A stretch of 64,000 nucleotides of DNA. Source: Halichondria panicea (Eukaryota; Porifera; Demospongiae; Suberitida; Halichondriidae). The notes under the pieces were generated by a model. The model made no database searches. It was not told the origin of the DNA and saw nothing but the letters and a program-made list of their open reading frames with translations. Location: positions 7,532,339-7,596,338 of the forward strand of contig NC_087379.1 of NCBI RefSeq assembly GCF_963675165.1. The letters are read 5' to 3'. The position numbers and the translations under genes are program-made. Of the stretch, positions 21,571 to 34,400 are shown one piece after another (positions within the stretch are counted from its first letter, which is position 1; every line of letters starts with the position of its first letter).

Positions 21571-23830
21571 GCTTGTACTAGAAGTACACACATGACCATT
21601 CACAGGTAAGCGTAAAGAAATACGATAATTACAAAGTACACAATTGGAACTTGATAGTGGATGAACTGGTTTGCAATTGACGAGTCACAGCGGCCACCAT
21701 CACTACGTGTACTGGAGAGACAGGCTCACGAACTGAACCTTCAGAGGCATATGAGCTGAAAGCAAATCAATACAGATCAGGCCAACTATTTGTTAACATG
21801 GCAACCTGTGGAAAAGTATTGCACATGCACACAACCATGTACATGACACTGGTTAGCCAGCATGGGCTGCATACAAGCAAGCAACAGACAAGACACAGTA
21901 CAGTGCCCTGGGGCATATTGATCTTGACACAGGCCAAGACAGGTGCCGTGCTCTTCTTCCTGTCACTGGCAGTATGCAGTGTTTTCCCAACTAAGCAGCT
22001 CTGTTGCTCATGTGATCATCTGTTCTTGTAAAAGATATACAGAGAGTGGATAAGTACAATTATAATTATATGTATGACACAGAGTGTTGCCATGGTAGCA
22101 ACCACAGCCGACAGTTGGTGCTTTGACCCACTGCTGCAATGCTGCTAGATCTATATGATTATAGAGAGCATAGTTCCATAGAGCTTATAAGTGGCAACAC
22201 ACTTAGTCAGTTAAAATTATAACAGGCACTTGATTTGTGCTGTTAATAGCCTAAGCTCGATCTGAGCAACACTGGGAGTGCTGGTTAGGAGGGTTCAAAT
22301 CTGAGTCACCGTTACGATGATCAGTGATGATATAGGTAACTCAATCATGCAGGCAGTTACTGGCTACAATATACTCACATGTTGCATCATAATGGTGATA
22401 CACATTGCATGACACATCATATATTGCATGATAAGTACACCACTGGGGTCAATGCAGCAACTCTTGATTAAGGCTTTCAGGCATATATTGTCATTGTCAT
22501 TGGTTAAGTGACATTCTCCTTTGTTGGGAGTAGTCTGATCTATTAGCCAACATTCAGTAAGAGGCTTTGAATTGGGCAATAGGCACTTCATTTGTGCTCC
22601 TGCCATTGGTTAGATAAGCTCGCTCTGAGCAGGACAGTTGGCTTTGCAGCCATTGGTTAGTACAAGAGCTCGCTTTGAGCTGGACTGTCTGAGCTCAGTT
22701 GGCTTTGCAGGCATTGGTAAGAGTGAGTGTAGAGCCTAGCATTGACCCCGGGATTAGTATCCCCTGTGTGGTGACTAGTCATGTGATGTGTGCGTGATCA
22801 TTGCAGAGGCCACCACCACCCGCCACCAATTGCATACAAGCCTCGCCGACAAGACAAACATAGAACAGAAACAAAAAAACTAAACTATCCTAAAAAAGCA
22901 CAAACAAGATTGAACACAAAGTAAGTAAAGTACGCACGAATGAAAGCTCTTACTCTAAAACAAAAAAAGGTTTTTTTGGTGGTGTTACCCGGTTTTTTTT
23001 TGTTGGTTATATTAAGGTGGTTCTAATAATCTTGCATGCATTTAATTGTGATAAAGCCTGATTCTTATAACTTCTATAACGAGTATGTAGGGATATTTAT
23101 ATAAATGTAAGTACACAAAGAAAAATTAAACTGCACAACCACACAGTGGCTGTGCAGAACTACAACTACTAATTGGCCTAAGGGAGAATTTGGTCTGATA
23201 ACGAACAAAAAAAACAAACACAGTGATTACACAAAAAGAGTATAGTATATATGAATCATTACCCTCACTTTGAGGGTATTAGATCTATACTAATGCTCAT
23301 GGATCTGATAATCTGGCTGGTGCAAGATTATGTGAAAAGAAAAAAAAAGCTATCTATCTATACCTAACAAATCAAGCTACAAGTGTAGAAACACAAACAA
23401 ATTGGCCTAACCTAATTAACACAGGCGAGGCAATGCAATGGCTTTGGAGGGGGGCATGCAGATATAGATAGTATGATGGTACCTCAGCTGCAGGGTCGTG
23501 AAGAGCGGTAGGAGGTCTCGACGGTTACAGACGAAGGAGTTGAGCTGGCCAGACAATGCTATCTGCAGTCGAATAGACCACTCTACACGAGGGGCTACAA
23601 GCTACCTGCAGTCCGAAGCATCCAGCCCACCAGTGCTATTCCATGACTGTTCCAACCACCAATGGAGACAACAAACCCAAACCAAACCCCCATACAGAGG
23701 TACAACCATGCACAGAGGCATTACACAGCCAAACCACCTTAGAGGCAAACCCCCTTGCAGAGGAATCACAACCACCTTATATAGAGAGAGGCATACACAA
23801 CTAAACTCCCTTACAGAGGAATGCACAACC
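21571..23830. other. Noncoding stretch, unit 1
   Basis: No supported gene. It holds a short repeated phrase (GGCTTTGCAGCCATTGGTTAG, two or three times near 22,600-22,715), homopolymer tracts near 22,980 and short ORFs that differ by frame-changing indels from the unit 2 equivalent (59016-61290). Confidence 0.5.
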
Positions 23831-23837
23831 AAACAAA

Positions 23838-24220
23838 CCTCCTTATAGAGAGGCATCAGTACAACCAAGTCCCCTTAGAGAGAGGCATCAGTACAACCAA
23901 GCCCCCTTAGAGAGAGGCATCAGTACAACCAAGCCCCCTTAGAGAGAGACATCAGTACAACCAAGCCCCTTTAGAGAGAGGCATCAGTACAACCAAGTCC
24001 CCTTAGAGAGGCATCAGTACAACCAAGCCCCCTTAGAGAGAGGTATCAGTACAACCAAGCCCCCTTAGAGAGAGGCATCAGTACAACCCTTAGAGAGAGG
24101 CATACACAACTAAACTACCTTACAGAGGAATGCACAACCAAACAAACCTCCTTAGAGAGAGGCATCAGTACAACCTAGTCCCCTTAGAGAGAGGCATCAG
24201 TACAACCAAGTCCCCTTAGA
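23838..24220. repeat. ~32-bp minisatellite, unit 1
   Basis: Tandem TTAGAGAGAGGCATCAGTAC AACCAAGCCCC type units with occasional AACTAAACTCCCTTACAGAGG variants. Confidence 0.85.
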
Positions 24221-24779
24221 GAACTAAACCCCTTACAAGGGAATGCACAACCCCCTTACAGACCAATTAGGAAAACATACCCATGCACAATTAATTTAGA
24301 CACCAATTCATTGATGAGAGAGACTTGATGAGAGTGAGAGACTTGATGGGAGGGACTTGTAAGAGAGATGTCGACGGAGACGTTGACGGAGACAGGATAT
24401 AGTTTCGAGCAGCAAACTTGCAGCGCCCGCCATCTTGCAACAGATTACACCTCGAGGCGTAGAGCCAAACATAGCGCAATCATGTATTTTAGCTGCTCAA
24501 CGCGGTTGCAATGCCTCGAAAATTAACAGCTTCTAACGCAAACAGTTAACTAGCTATCTATACTAGATAAATGCTTCCAGTAATTAATACAATGCATGCA
24601 TTATAATTATTCTCCCCCATGCAGTTTGCAGTTTTAGAGGGCAGGCAGGTCAAGGGGCAGGCATAAATCCTACAAAAAGGTTGGGATATTTTTTCTCAAT
24701 TGTTTTTTTTACCTAGGCTTTTAGGACCGTATGAAAAAAAGAGTTAAAAAAGAGATACATCAACAAGCTTAAGAGATAC

Positions 24780-25080
24780 ACAAGTCAGTGTAACGTACCA
24801 AACAACCAAAGCTCTACAGTAGACACAGTCCCGAGCAGAACAAGCTTAAGCCAACAACATCAACCGACACAAGTACAGCCCACTATCAGAACAACGAGCC
24901 CGACAATCAACACAGACAACATCCACCGACACAAGTACAGTCACCAGAACAGCAAGCCACAGAGACACATCATCGACACAAGAGTACAATTCCTAGAACA
25001 TCAAGCTCCACAGAGACACATCATCGACACAAGTACAATTCCTAGAACATCAAGCTCCACAGAGACACAACACAACGTCC
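24780..25080. repeat. Imperfect ~45-50-bp repeats, unit 1
   Basis: Irregular repeats of CGACACAAGTACAGTCACC, AGAACAGCAAGCCACAGAG and CATCAAGCTCCACAGAGACA. Counterpart at 62590-62880. Noncoding. Confidence 0.6.
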
Positions 25081-25242
25081 ACAGCTAGCTGTAGTCCAGA
25101 AGGAGCTTAAAGCAAGGCAATATAATTATTAGCAAATCGTTTATTTTATTAATGGCAGACCACATTACTACAAAATAAATTTAAATTATGGGTAGTGACC
25201 TCATAGATAGATATAGTCAGTGTGCATGATATGATATATAGA

Positions 25243-26335
25243 GTTATAATTATGAGAGTAGAGAGTCAGTGTGCTTCCATGATATACAGTTATAATTATG
25301 AGAGTAGAGAGTCAGTGTGCTTCCATGATACAGTTATAATTATGAGAGTAGAGAGTCAGTGCGCTTCCATGATACAGTTATAATTATGAGAGTAGAGAGA
25401 CAGTGCGCTTCCATGATACAGTTATAATTATGAGAGTAGAGAGTCAGTGCGCTTCCATGATACAGTTATAATTATGAGAGTAGAGAGTCAGTGCGCTTCC
25501 ATGATACAGTTATAATTATGAGAGTAGAGAGTCAGTGCGCTTCCATGATACAGTTATAATTATGAGAGTAGAGAGACAGTGCGCTTCCATGATACAGTTA
25601 TAATTATGAGAGTAGAGAGTCAGTGCGCTTCCATGATACAGTTATAATTATGAGAGTAGAGAGTCAGTGCGCTTCCATGATACAGTTATAATTATGAGAG
25701 TAGAGAGTCAGTGCGCTTCCATGATACAGTTATAATTATGAGAGTAGAGAGTCAGTGCGCTTCCATGATACAGTTATAATTATGAGAGTAGAGAGACAGT
25801 GCGCTTCCATGATACAGTTATAATTATGAGAGTAGAGAGTCAGTGCGCTTCCATGATACAGTTATAATTATGAGAGTAGAGAGTCAATGCGCTTCCATGA
25901 TACAGTTATAATTATGAGAGTAGAGAGTCAGTGCGCTTCCATGATACAGTTATAATTATGAGAGTAGAGAGTCAGTGCGCTTCCATGATACAGTTATAAT
26001 TATGAGAGTAGAGAGACAGTGCGCTTCCATGATACAGTTATAATTATGAGAGTAGAGAGTCAGTGCGCTTCCATGATACAGTTATAATTATGAGAGTAGA
26101 GAGTCAGTGCGCTTCCATGATACAGTTATAATTATGAGAGTAGAGAGTCAGTGCGCTTCCATGATACAGTTATAATTATGAGAGTAGAGAGTCAGTGCGC
26201 TTCCATGATACAGTTATAATTATGAGAGTAGAGAGACAGTGCGCTTCCATGATACAGTTATAATTATGAGAGTAGAGAGACAGTGCGCTTCCATGATACA
26301 GTTATAATTATGAGAGTAGAGAGTCAGTGTGCTTG
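25243..26335. repeat. 44-bp minisatellite with 220-bp higher-order period, unit 1
   Basis: About 24 copies of CAGTTATAATTATGAGAGTA GAGAGTCAGTGCGCTTCCATGATA. A GAGAGACAG variant recurs at 25395, 25571, 25791, 26011, 26231 and 26275: spacing 176, 220, 220, 220, 44, that is every five units in the core. Confidence 0.9.
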
Positions 26336-26339
26336 CATG

Positions 26340-27600
26340 CATGATAATATGAGTGTTGTGTTACCATACTTGATCATCCACGATTTTTAGAGTCCTTTGT
26401 TTCGATTCATCAGGGGAGGTGACGAGTGTTAAAAGTTTTTCCAGCAACGATGGAGAGTACACCAGGTAGAATAGTCATAGATTGAAGAGTTGTTCAGTAT
26501 ACGGTATATAACCAGGAGTCTTCTGCTTCATCATCATCATCAGGGGGTTGCCACAGTAGACACGTCCCACGCAGTGCTGCGTATAATAATTATAGTGTTC
26601 AGATAGAAGTGCTTATATTAGAGTTGTTTGAGAGTTCATTGCACTGCACTGCATATTGATCCAGGGTCTTCGAGATGTTCCATTAGTCCCAGCTGGTTGT
26701 CACCGAAAGATGTGCAGTTGTAGATAGATAGCTTAGGATGCACAAAAACAATTGAGAATTGACATACATACATACATTGATGGAAGATGGAGTATGACAT
26801 GACATGGCATCTTAGCACAAGAATTATAGGAAGAGAATTGTTCGTAATTTATAGAGAAAAAGAAGAATATTATGTTCGGAAGAGAATTGTTCGGAGTTGA
26901 GAGAGAGAGAGAAATAATTATGTTATAATTATGGGAAGACAATTGTTCAGTTATGAGAGAAAGAATTGATACAAGATTTAATTATGTTTTTATAGGAAGA
27001 CAATTGTTCGGTTATGAGAGTAATTATGATATGCACAGACTTGTAGAGGCTACAAAGCTTGGTTACAAAAGGTTTTGTAGAGAGAGATATGAATATCAGC
27101 AAATGATAGACTGCAGATGACTCCATGCATGACAGTAATTGATGCACACAATGTTGTAGAATGTGCACAAGCATTAATAATTCAAACTAAAAAGGGTAGC
27201 ACATGGTCTGCCAATTTTTTTTTTTTTTTTTTACGTCATACGTAATCAGCGAGAGAAAGCCAAATGAAATACTCCATAATTATAGTCAAGAAGAAGCCGT
27301 TATACATAACATACAGCAGTAACTAGAGTCACCAAAGAAGTAAGCCAATCCATAATCCAAGTACCATCCCACTAACACTTATATTTATACACAAGAAGAA
27401 CCTTTACACCGCATAACAACGTAACTACAAATTATAGGCAAGAATTCCCAAGATACAGAACAAATCCATATGCCGGCCAAACAACATCGAAAATCTAGTT
27501 TGTATATTTAAAAGAAAAGGTCCCTCCTATATAAGTATGAATTATTGAAACACCCATATAATTATGGCCCCCGCCTGCCCTCAAGCAACTCACTATACAA
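26340..27600. other. Noncoding stretch right of the 44-bp satellite
   Basis: No gene supported. It contains repeated GGAAGAGAATTGTTCGGAG-like phrases (26,830-27,010), a poly-T run at about 27,217-27,232 and AT-rich spacer. The first ~600 bp match the right end of unit 2 (63,355-64,000). Confidence 0.5.
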
Positions 27601-29730
27601 TTATTCCCCCCTCCCCCTGTCCTCAAGTTCATGCGCAGCATCGAAATTTTTCCTGCAAGTATGAAAGGGAAAGAGATGAAATTTACACAAGTATATAAGA
27701 TGCACAAAATATGAAGTGCATGCATGGCCTTTTAGAAATTTGTTGTAGTACTCTTCACATGTACCTTTTTTTATAGTCGTAATGTAAATTCATTGTTGCG
27801 GGTGATCTCTTTCGTTTACGTGATGAACTAGCAGACGGTCCAACGTTGGACCCTGAGCCACTCGGGGTGGTGACGACAGGGCCGCGAGGGGTGGTGACGA
27901 CAGGGCCGCGAGGGGTGGTGACGACAGGGCAACGAGGGGTGGTGACGACAGGGCCGCGAGGGGTGGTGACGACAGGGCCACGAGGGGTGGTGACGACAGG
28001 GCCGCGAGGGGTGGTGACGACAGGGCAACGAGGGGTGGTGACGACAGGGCCGCGAGGGGTGGTGACGACAGGGCCACGAGGGGTGGTGACGACAGGGCCA
28101 CTTGGGGTGGTGACGACAGGGCAACGAGGGGTGGTGACGACAGGGCCGCGAGGGGTGGTGACGACAGGGCCGCGAGGGGTGGTGACGACAGGGCCACGAG
28201 GGGTGGTGACGACAGGGCCACGAGGGGTGGTGACGACAGGGCCACGAGGGGTGGTGACGACAGTTGATCTAGGATTTTCGGCCCCCTCCATAGCACTAGC
28301 CGTCGTCAGCCCTCTTAAAGCCTCCTCAACCGTGGGTGGTAAAGGTTGAGGGAGTAGTCCCACGAGTAGATGTACTACTTTTGTTAACGCTCTCTGCAAG
28401 AAAAGGACACGGTGAAAAAATAATCAATGATTGTAATACACAATAAAATTAATTTATTTGTAAGGAATTTCTCCTTATTGTAAGGAACTTTCAGTACATA
28501 CACATGCATGCATGCATGTATTCAACTTACATTTTGTGCCATTAATGATTCTATCATTCTGGTGTCCAATCCTTGTCCTCTCTCTCCCCTCTCTCCTCTC
28601 TCTCCACGTTGTCCATCTACACCATTCACACCGTCTACCCCTGGCCTACCATCCACACCGTCCACACCATTCACCCCGTCTACCCCTGGCCTACCATCCA
28701 CACCTGGCCTACCATCCACACCGTTCACCCCGTCCACACCATTCACACCGTCTACCCCTGGCCTACCATCCACACCGTCCACACCATTCACCCCGTCTAC
28801 CCCTGCCCTACCATCCACACCATCCATGCCATCAATCCCATCAACACCTGGTGGCCCTGGTGGCCCCCGTGCAACAATGGGGGGAAACCTTACAGCCCTT
28901 TGCCACTGGGCATAGGCCAAATCTCTCAGTTGGTGGTCAAGAAATAGCACTGTTGGACTGGAAACGCCGGTGTCTGTAAAATAAGAAACGGAGCAATATA
29001 AAATTATTGTTATAAAGTACTTAATGAGCTAATTAATGAATTATGCTGTCCAAGCTACATATTATATTTAATTATAGGCGATAAAATTTCGCAAAGTAAA
29101 ATCGGAAAATTTACCCGGGAAAACCCATGAATATCATTAAAATCAATCTGTATAAGCATGGGAACTAAATACTACGACAATGTAAAGTTGCATAATTTTA
29201 CTTACGATGATCAAACTGCAGATGTTCGATGTAGCGTGTAGCCTCGCGCGTAGAGTGGTCCCCGACACCAAGATGAGCTTCACCCTTCCACCAGAACTCA
29301 GTCTGTGGGGTGGAAATGAATTGCAAGCTTAAAAAAATAATTGTGTAGCCGTGATAATTTCAGGAGCATATTAGGCTGCAGCAATAGAGTAATACTGCAT
29401 TTAGACTTACGGTGACCGGACCACTCGGCTGTAGATAGCATTGTGGGCACAAGAACTTGTCTGTGGCCCAACTCCTCTTCCCAAACCGGAGAACGCTCAC
29501 TATGTGCTTCTTCGTTATCGGCTGCACAAAAACCATAATTTATTGATTGTACTGGCATAGCTAGAGCATAGCTAGAACATGCATGCATCCTTACTGCTAG
29601 CTAGAACAGAACATCTATAGATCTATCATGCAAAACTCACTGGATTGTTGGTGGACCCGTAGTGCAGCTGGGTCTTTGGCAGTCTTGGTGGTGGTGCTGC
29701 CGGCGGCGTAACCAGAGGTGCAGAGGCCAT
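27601..29730 (-). CDS. Collagen-like / VVTTPRGP repeat protein with basic C-terminus
   Basis: Six exons with consistent phase: 29730-29641, 29521-29411, 29302-29206, 28973-28531, 28393-27765, 27652-27601. They sum to 1,422 nt (473 aa). The N-terminus is Pro-rich (MASAPLVTPPAAPPP) and has no signal peptide. Next comes a C-x-x-C motif (KFLCPQCYLQPS) and FWWKGEAHLGVGDHST. A Gly-X-Y tract follows (GPPGPPGVDGIDGMDG ... GERGERGQG), then ~16 VVTTPRGP octapeptides, then a basic cluster SSSRKRKRSP and YDYKKRKNF resembling a bipartite nuclear signal. Lack of a secretion signal argues against an ordinary extracellular collagen. Family not recognised; transposon domestication is possible but not shown. 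Confidence 0.7.
27863..28262 (-). repeat. 24-bp coding minisatellite (VVTTPRGP)
   Basis: About 16 near-perfect 24-bp copies in the fifth exon of the collagen-like gene, with variants PRC, PSG and PRG. All three frames on both strands are open here, creating shadow ORFs. Confidence 0.9.
28563..28868 (-). repeat. Gly-X-Y coding tract (GVDG type)
   Basis: Collagen-like triplets, mostly Gly-Val-Asp and Gly-Arg-Pro, starting GPPGPPG and ending GERGERGQG. Repeated at the DNA level, so opposite-strand ORFs are artefacts. Confidence 0.85.
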
Positions 29731-30178
29731 TGAGCTTGATAGTTGTTGATTAAACTGATGATAGTTGATGATAGCTGATAGTTTGATGAACTCCCTTGTC
29801 AAATTTCTTCACTCCAAACCTCCAAGCCGTTAGACTGAAGAATCCAAGTGCTGCAGCGCCGCATAGACCCCTTTTTCGCCCACGCAATGACCGGATGTTA
29901 ATTTTACATCCTGCAATAGATTACAATCCTGAAAGCTGCTGGTCTACTCAGACTACTGCTCTGTAACTCTTAATCAGGTGCCTTTTGACTTCTAATTATC
30001 CTCACTTGTGCTCCATCCATCACATATAGTATGTCTTACTGTACTGTGTAAGCATGCACTGCCATGCTAAGTTATTCTGTGTTTTTGTTTGTGTTCTCAT
30101 TCAAATTCAATCAATTCTTTGCTGTATCAAGATATACAATATACATACTAACTTATGAGTTTGTTTGATTCCCTGCAG

Positions 30179-30871
30179 ATGTGCAAGTATAGGCTGACTA
30201 CTTGGACAGTGCAGCTCAGTTTTGAGGTCTCTTCTGTTGAATATCTCAATGTGGCCATGCCAGACAACAAGACAGTATACTGCACTGAGGATGATAGCTA
30301 CCAGAGTTCCAGTCATGGAAGTCTAGCAATGTGGTATGTATAATAAATGTCAGTGGACCCTGTACTTCTTTAGATCTGTACAGTCATGCAGACAGTCATG
30401 ATAATTATGGTGTATGGTGCTTTGCAAATGTAAGGAATTGCCTACAAGCTATAGCTAGATCTAGGGGTCACACCTGGCTACTGCACTGCACTGGTGTTCA
30501 TGTAAATAGTACAAGACTTGTTAGGTCTAGACCAGCACGTTTTAAGGAATTTACTATAATACTTAAAATGTATTTGACTCCTTGTCTTAATAATGTAAAT
30601 GCATGAGGGCAGGAGTGCACTCCTGACGAGGGACACAATTCACTGTGTCTATTATTCATAGTCTTCTCACTAACAACCATGGATGGTGGCTGATTTACAC
30701 GCCAGGAAGTATAATTATATGTCTTTGGCACAGCATATAATACAAGTATCTCTGTCAACACAAGCACCTACAGCTCCAAATTACAGCTGAAGCGCACTCA
30801 TTCATGGTTCTTATGTCTTCTTCTTCCTCAGGCTTTATGGTATAGCTGATTCTATGGATAATTGGTGGTAG
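30179..30871 (+). CDS. 3' end of an unrecognised plus-strand gene
   Basis: Exon 30179-30333 (acceptor TTCCCTGCAG, donor GTATGT) joined to 30832-30871 (acceptor CTTCCTCAG). It reads MCKYRLTTWTVQLSFEVSSV ... GSLAMW | LYGIADSMDNWW-stop in continuous phase. Upstream exons were not located; the first ATG may be internal. Family not recognised. Confidence 0.35.
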
Positions 30872-31439
30872 TGCAATATTAGTGTAGAGGTGTGTAATAT
30901 TATGTGCAGTATAATAGTTATAGCCATTTATTCACTAATTAATGATTGTCTCCCTGGCATGCATTCTTTACGTACAGGGAACTCTAACTGCTGTCTATCA
31001 TGTGATCATGATATGGTCATGCATTGTGAGCGTGCTGCATGGTCACATGATGGATTGGTTCGGGATCCGGCGAAGCACCCCTCTGTCTGACTGTCTGTGG
31101 ATGTATGCATGTGTCTACTGGATATAATAATTATGGATTAATTATGGCTAGCTAGATAATTCTTTGATCGCAATATAGAATATATGTTAATTCTGAATTT
31201 TGTTCTTGTAATTTTGTTCATGTAATTACGTTATCAAACGTTATCAAAAGAGTATACAATTAAACATGGTAACTAATAATTGACATAAATAACGAAACAA
31301 CAATTAACACTACACACAAAAGTTGTCTAATGTTCACTGCACGTGTACAAACCAATTAAAACGGAGTCCATAAAATCAAAACAGTCTGCATAAGATATAC
31401 AAAGTCAGAAAAGAAAGGAACGAAACAAATACTAAATTG

Positions 31440-34400
31440 TCACTGGAACAACTGAATTCTATGAGTCACAAACTTCCTGCACACTGGGCAATGGTCGACC
31501 TTCTGTGCACAGTCCCAGCATGTCTGGTGTCCACAGAGGAAGGCCGTGTTCTTAGGCTCTGTCAGACAAATAGGACAATTAGATTCAGAGTCAGGGCTGG
31601 CCAGCGGATGGACACTGGTGGCCGAGACGGGGGCTGTGTGTGTGTGTGTGTGTGTGGGTGTATGGGTGTGTGTGTAGGGTGGGACATAAAATCACATTAT
31701 TGCTAAGTACATGAACTATACAAGACAGCTAGAGGTTATCTAATTAAGCAACACAGCTTGTGTAAACTTGTAATGCAGTTTACGTACGTAGTCCCTCTTT
31801 TGCAGTAATAAGCACTCGACACTCGAAGCATGTCTTCATCCTCCGGGCACATTCTATACAGTGAGAGAGGGAGAAGACAGTAAATGAAAGCTAGTACATA
31901 TGAAAGAAAGGTGAGACTGTGGAGGATAGTGGGGGCTTATATAATACACAGAGAGGCCGTTTCTGAGTGGTACATATACCTATCATTAAGTACCAGTACC
32001 TGGACAGAAGGTGTGATCACATGGCTTGACAGTGGCTGTGGCCTCCTCTTCATTACACATCACACAAACCTTGGACAGCTTGGAGATAGTCTTGACTGCA
32101 GCCTGTGTAAGGAAGAACCATAAAATTCAACATATGCAACTTGAGAAGTACTGTATCTGGGAAGTTATTTAGGATATAAATAAAGCAAATTGTAGCTATG
32201 TACTTAGTACTCACTTTGCAAATGGGGCATTTCTTGGCTCTCTGTGCACATTCTGCACACATGACAGCGTGACCACATGGCTCAAACTTGACGTCCACTG
32301 GAGCCTCACACAGGAAGCACGGCTCAATGGCCACACCCACACTACCTGGAGGGGGGTGGTATGGATACAATTCAGATAAGAACAGAACAGACTATTGCTC
32401 AGAGTTGGTTCTGTGCAATATGCACAACCATACAAAGTACAGTCATGTAAAGGCCACTTAAAATATGAGATTTATCAGAACTTGTATCTAAACACATAAC
32501 TGGAAAGGTGACCTAACAAAAAAAGTTTTAAGACAAAGGTACAACACAGAGACAGGTCTTACCACCGCCAGTGGCTCCAGCAGTGTCCATAACTCCAACT
32601 GGCAGAGAGGCTGTGGGTGGGTGGCACTGCCAGTACGTAGGGGAGTAGGGTACACCTGATGGATGCAAGGGCAGGACTAATTCAGAGTGGGTACTTATTA
32701 ATAGCATACACTGTTCATGTTTATAAAAGAGGCAATGTTCAACAGTATCTGGCTCACCACCTCTCTTGTGTTCCCTGTGGCAATAGGGGGGGCAGGTGAT
32801 CTCAGACTGGCTCACCACCTCTCTGTGTGCCCTATAGCTGTGGCAGTAGGGGGGCAGGTGATCTCAGACTGGCTCACCACCTCTCTGTGTGCCTATAGGT
32901 GTGGCAGTGGGGCAGGTGATCTCAGATGTATGTGTATGTGTGTGTGTGGGGACATAAAATCACATTATTGCTAAGTACATGTACTATACAGTTATAGAGG
33001 TTATCTAATTAAGCAACACAGCTTGTGTAAACTTGTAATGCAGTTTACGTACGTAGTCCCTCTTTTGCAGTACTTAATAAGCACTCGACACTCGAAGCAT
33101 GTCTTCATCCTCCGGGCACATTCTATACAGTGAGAGAGGGAGAAGACAGTAAATGAAAGCTAGTACATATGAAAGAAAGGTGAGACTGTGGAGGATAGTG
33201 GAGGCTTATATAATACACAGAGAGGCTGTTGCTGAGTGATACATAATTATACCTATCATTAAGTACCAGTACCTGGACAGAAGGTGTGATCACATGGCTT
33301 GACAGTGGCTGTGGCCTCCTCTTCATTACACATCACACAAACCTTGGACAGCTTGGAGATAGTCTTGACTGCAGCCTGTGTAAGGAAGAACCATAAAATT
33401 CAACATATGCAACTTGAGAAGTACTGTATCTGGGAAGTTGTTTAGGATATAAATAAAGCAAATTGTAGCTATGTACTTAGTACTCACTTTGCAAGTGGGG
33501 CATTTCTTGGCTCTCTGTGCACATTCTGCACACATGAGAGCGTGACCACATGGCTCAAACTTGACGTCCACTGGAGCCTCACAGAGGAAGCACGGCTCAA
33601 TGGCCACACCCACACTACCTGGAGGGGGGTGGTATGGATATACAATTCAGATAAGAACAGAACAGACTATTGCTCAGAGTTGGTTCTGTGCAATATGCAC
33701 AACCATATAAAGTACAGTCATGTAAAGACCACTTTAAATACAGACTTACAGAACTTGTATCTGAACACATAGTTGGAAAGGTCACCCTAACAAAGGTGAC
33801 CTGACAAAGAAAGTTTTAAGACAATGGGGGAGGGTACAGCACAAAAATGCAAGGTCTTACCACCTCCAGTGGCTCCAGCAGTGTCCATAACTCCAACTGG
33901 CAGAGAGGCTGTGGGTGGGTGGTGGGTGGCACTGCCAGTACGCAGGGGAGTAGGGTACACCTGATGGATGCAAGGGCAAGACTAATTCAGAGTGGGTACA
34001 GTTAACAGCATGTACTGTTTATAAAGCTAGTATATCAAAGAGGCAACAGTATCTGGCTCACCAAAGGTCCTCTCTGTGTGCCCTGAACCACCACTGGGGG
34101 GGCAGGTGATTTCAGACTACCATGGAACTTCACACCACCACTGCAAGGAGGCAGTTCAGTACACATAACTAAAAATCAAAATCTATACAGTAGCAACAAC
34201 ATTATACAGGTATGCTAGTACATACCAGAGTACACAACTAGCTGCAGCTGTGCTATCTACTTCCTTGGACTGCTGTTAAATTTAGCAATTATAACGAGCT
34301 TTTGCTACCAACAACAGTGCATTTTAGGTCTTAAAATGGATTGAATAAATTCAGTGAAATTACAATGAAGTGGCTATATATAATTGTGTCCCCAGCTCAC

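Larger units (their letters stand above)
2330..26940. repeat. Segmental duplication, unit 1 copy
   Basis: Collinear with 37,950-64,000: same genes, strand, order and satellites. The offset grows from about 35,609 at the terminal exon to 36,708 at SELENOK and ~37,013 after the 44-bp satellite, through local array and transposon differences. Confidence 0.9.

Noticed and set aside
22364-22606. Small minus-strand ORF (MAGAQMKC...) present in both units
   Set aside because: The sequence differs by indels between units and no family or splice context was found. Sharing is explained by the recent duplication.
23498-23848. Plus-strand ORF before the 32-bp satellite
   Set aside because: Runs into the satellite and differs in length and frame in unit 2; likely chance.
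24780-26335. CRISPR-like direct repeat arrays
   Set aside because: Units are contiguous without unique spacers and the context is a eukaryotic minisatellite.
27790-28349. Opposite-strand and off-frame ORFs over the VVTTPRGP repeat
   Set aside because: 24-bp repeat leaves all frames open; only one frame agrees with the splice phases.
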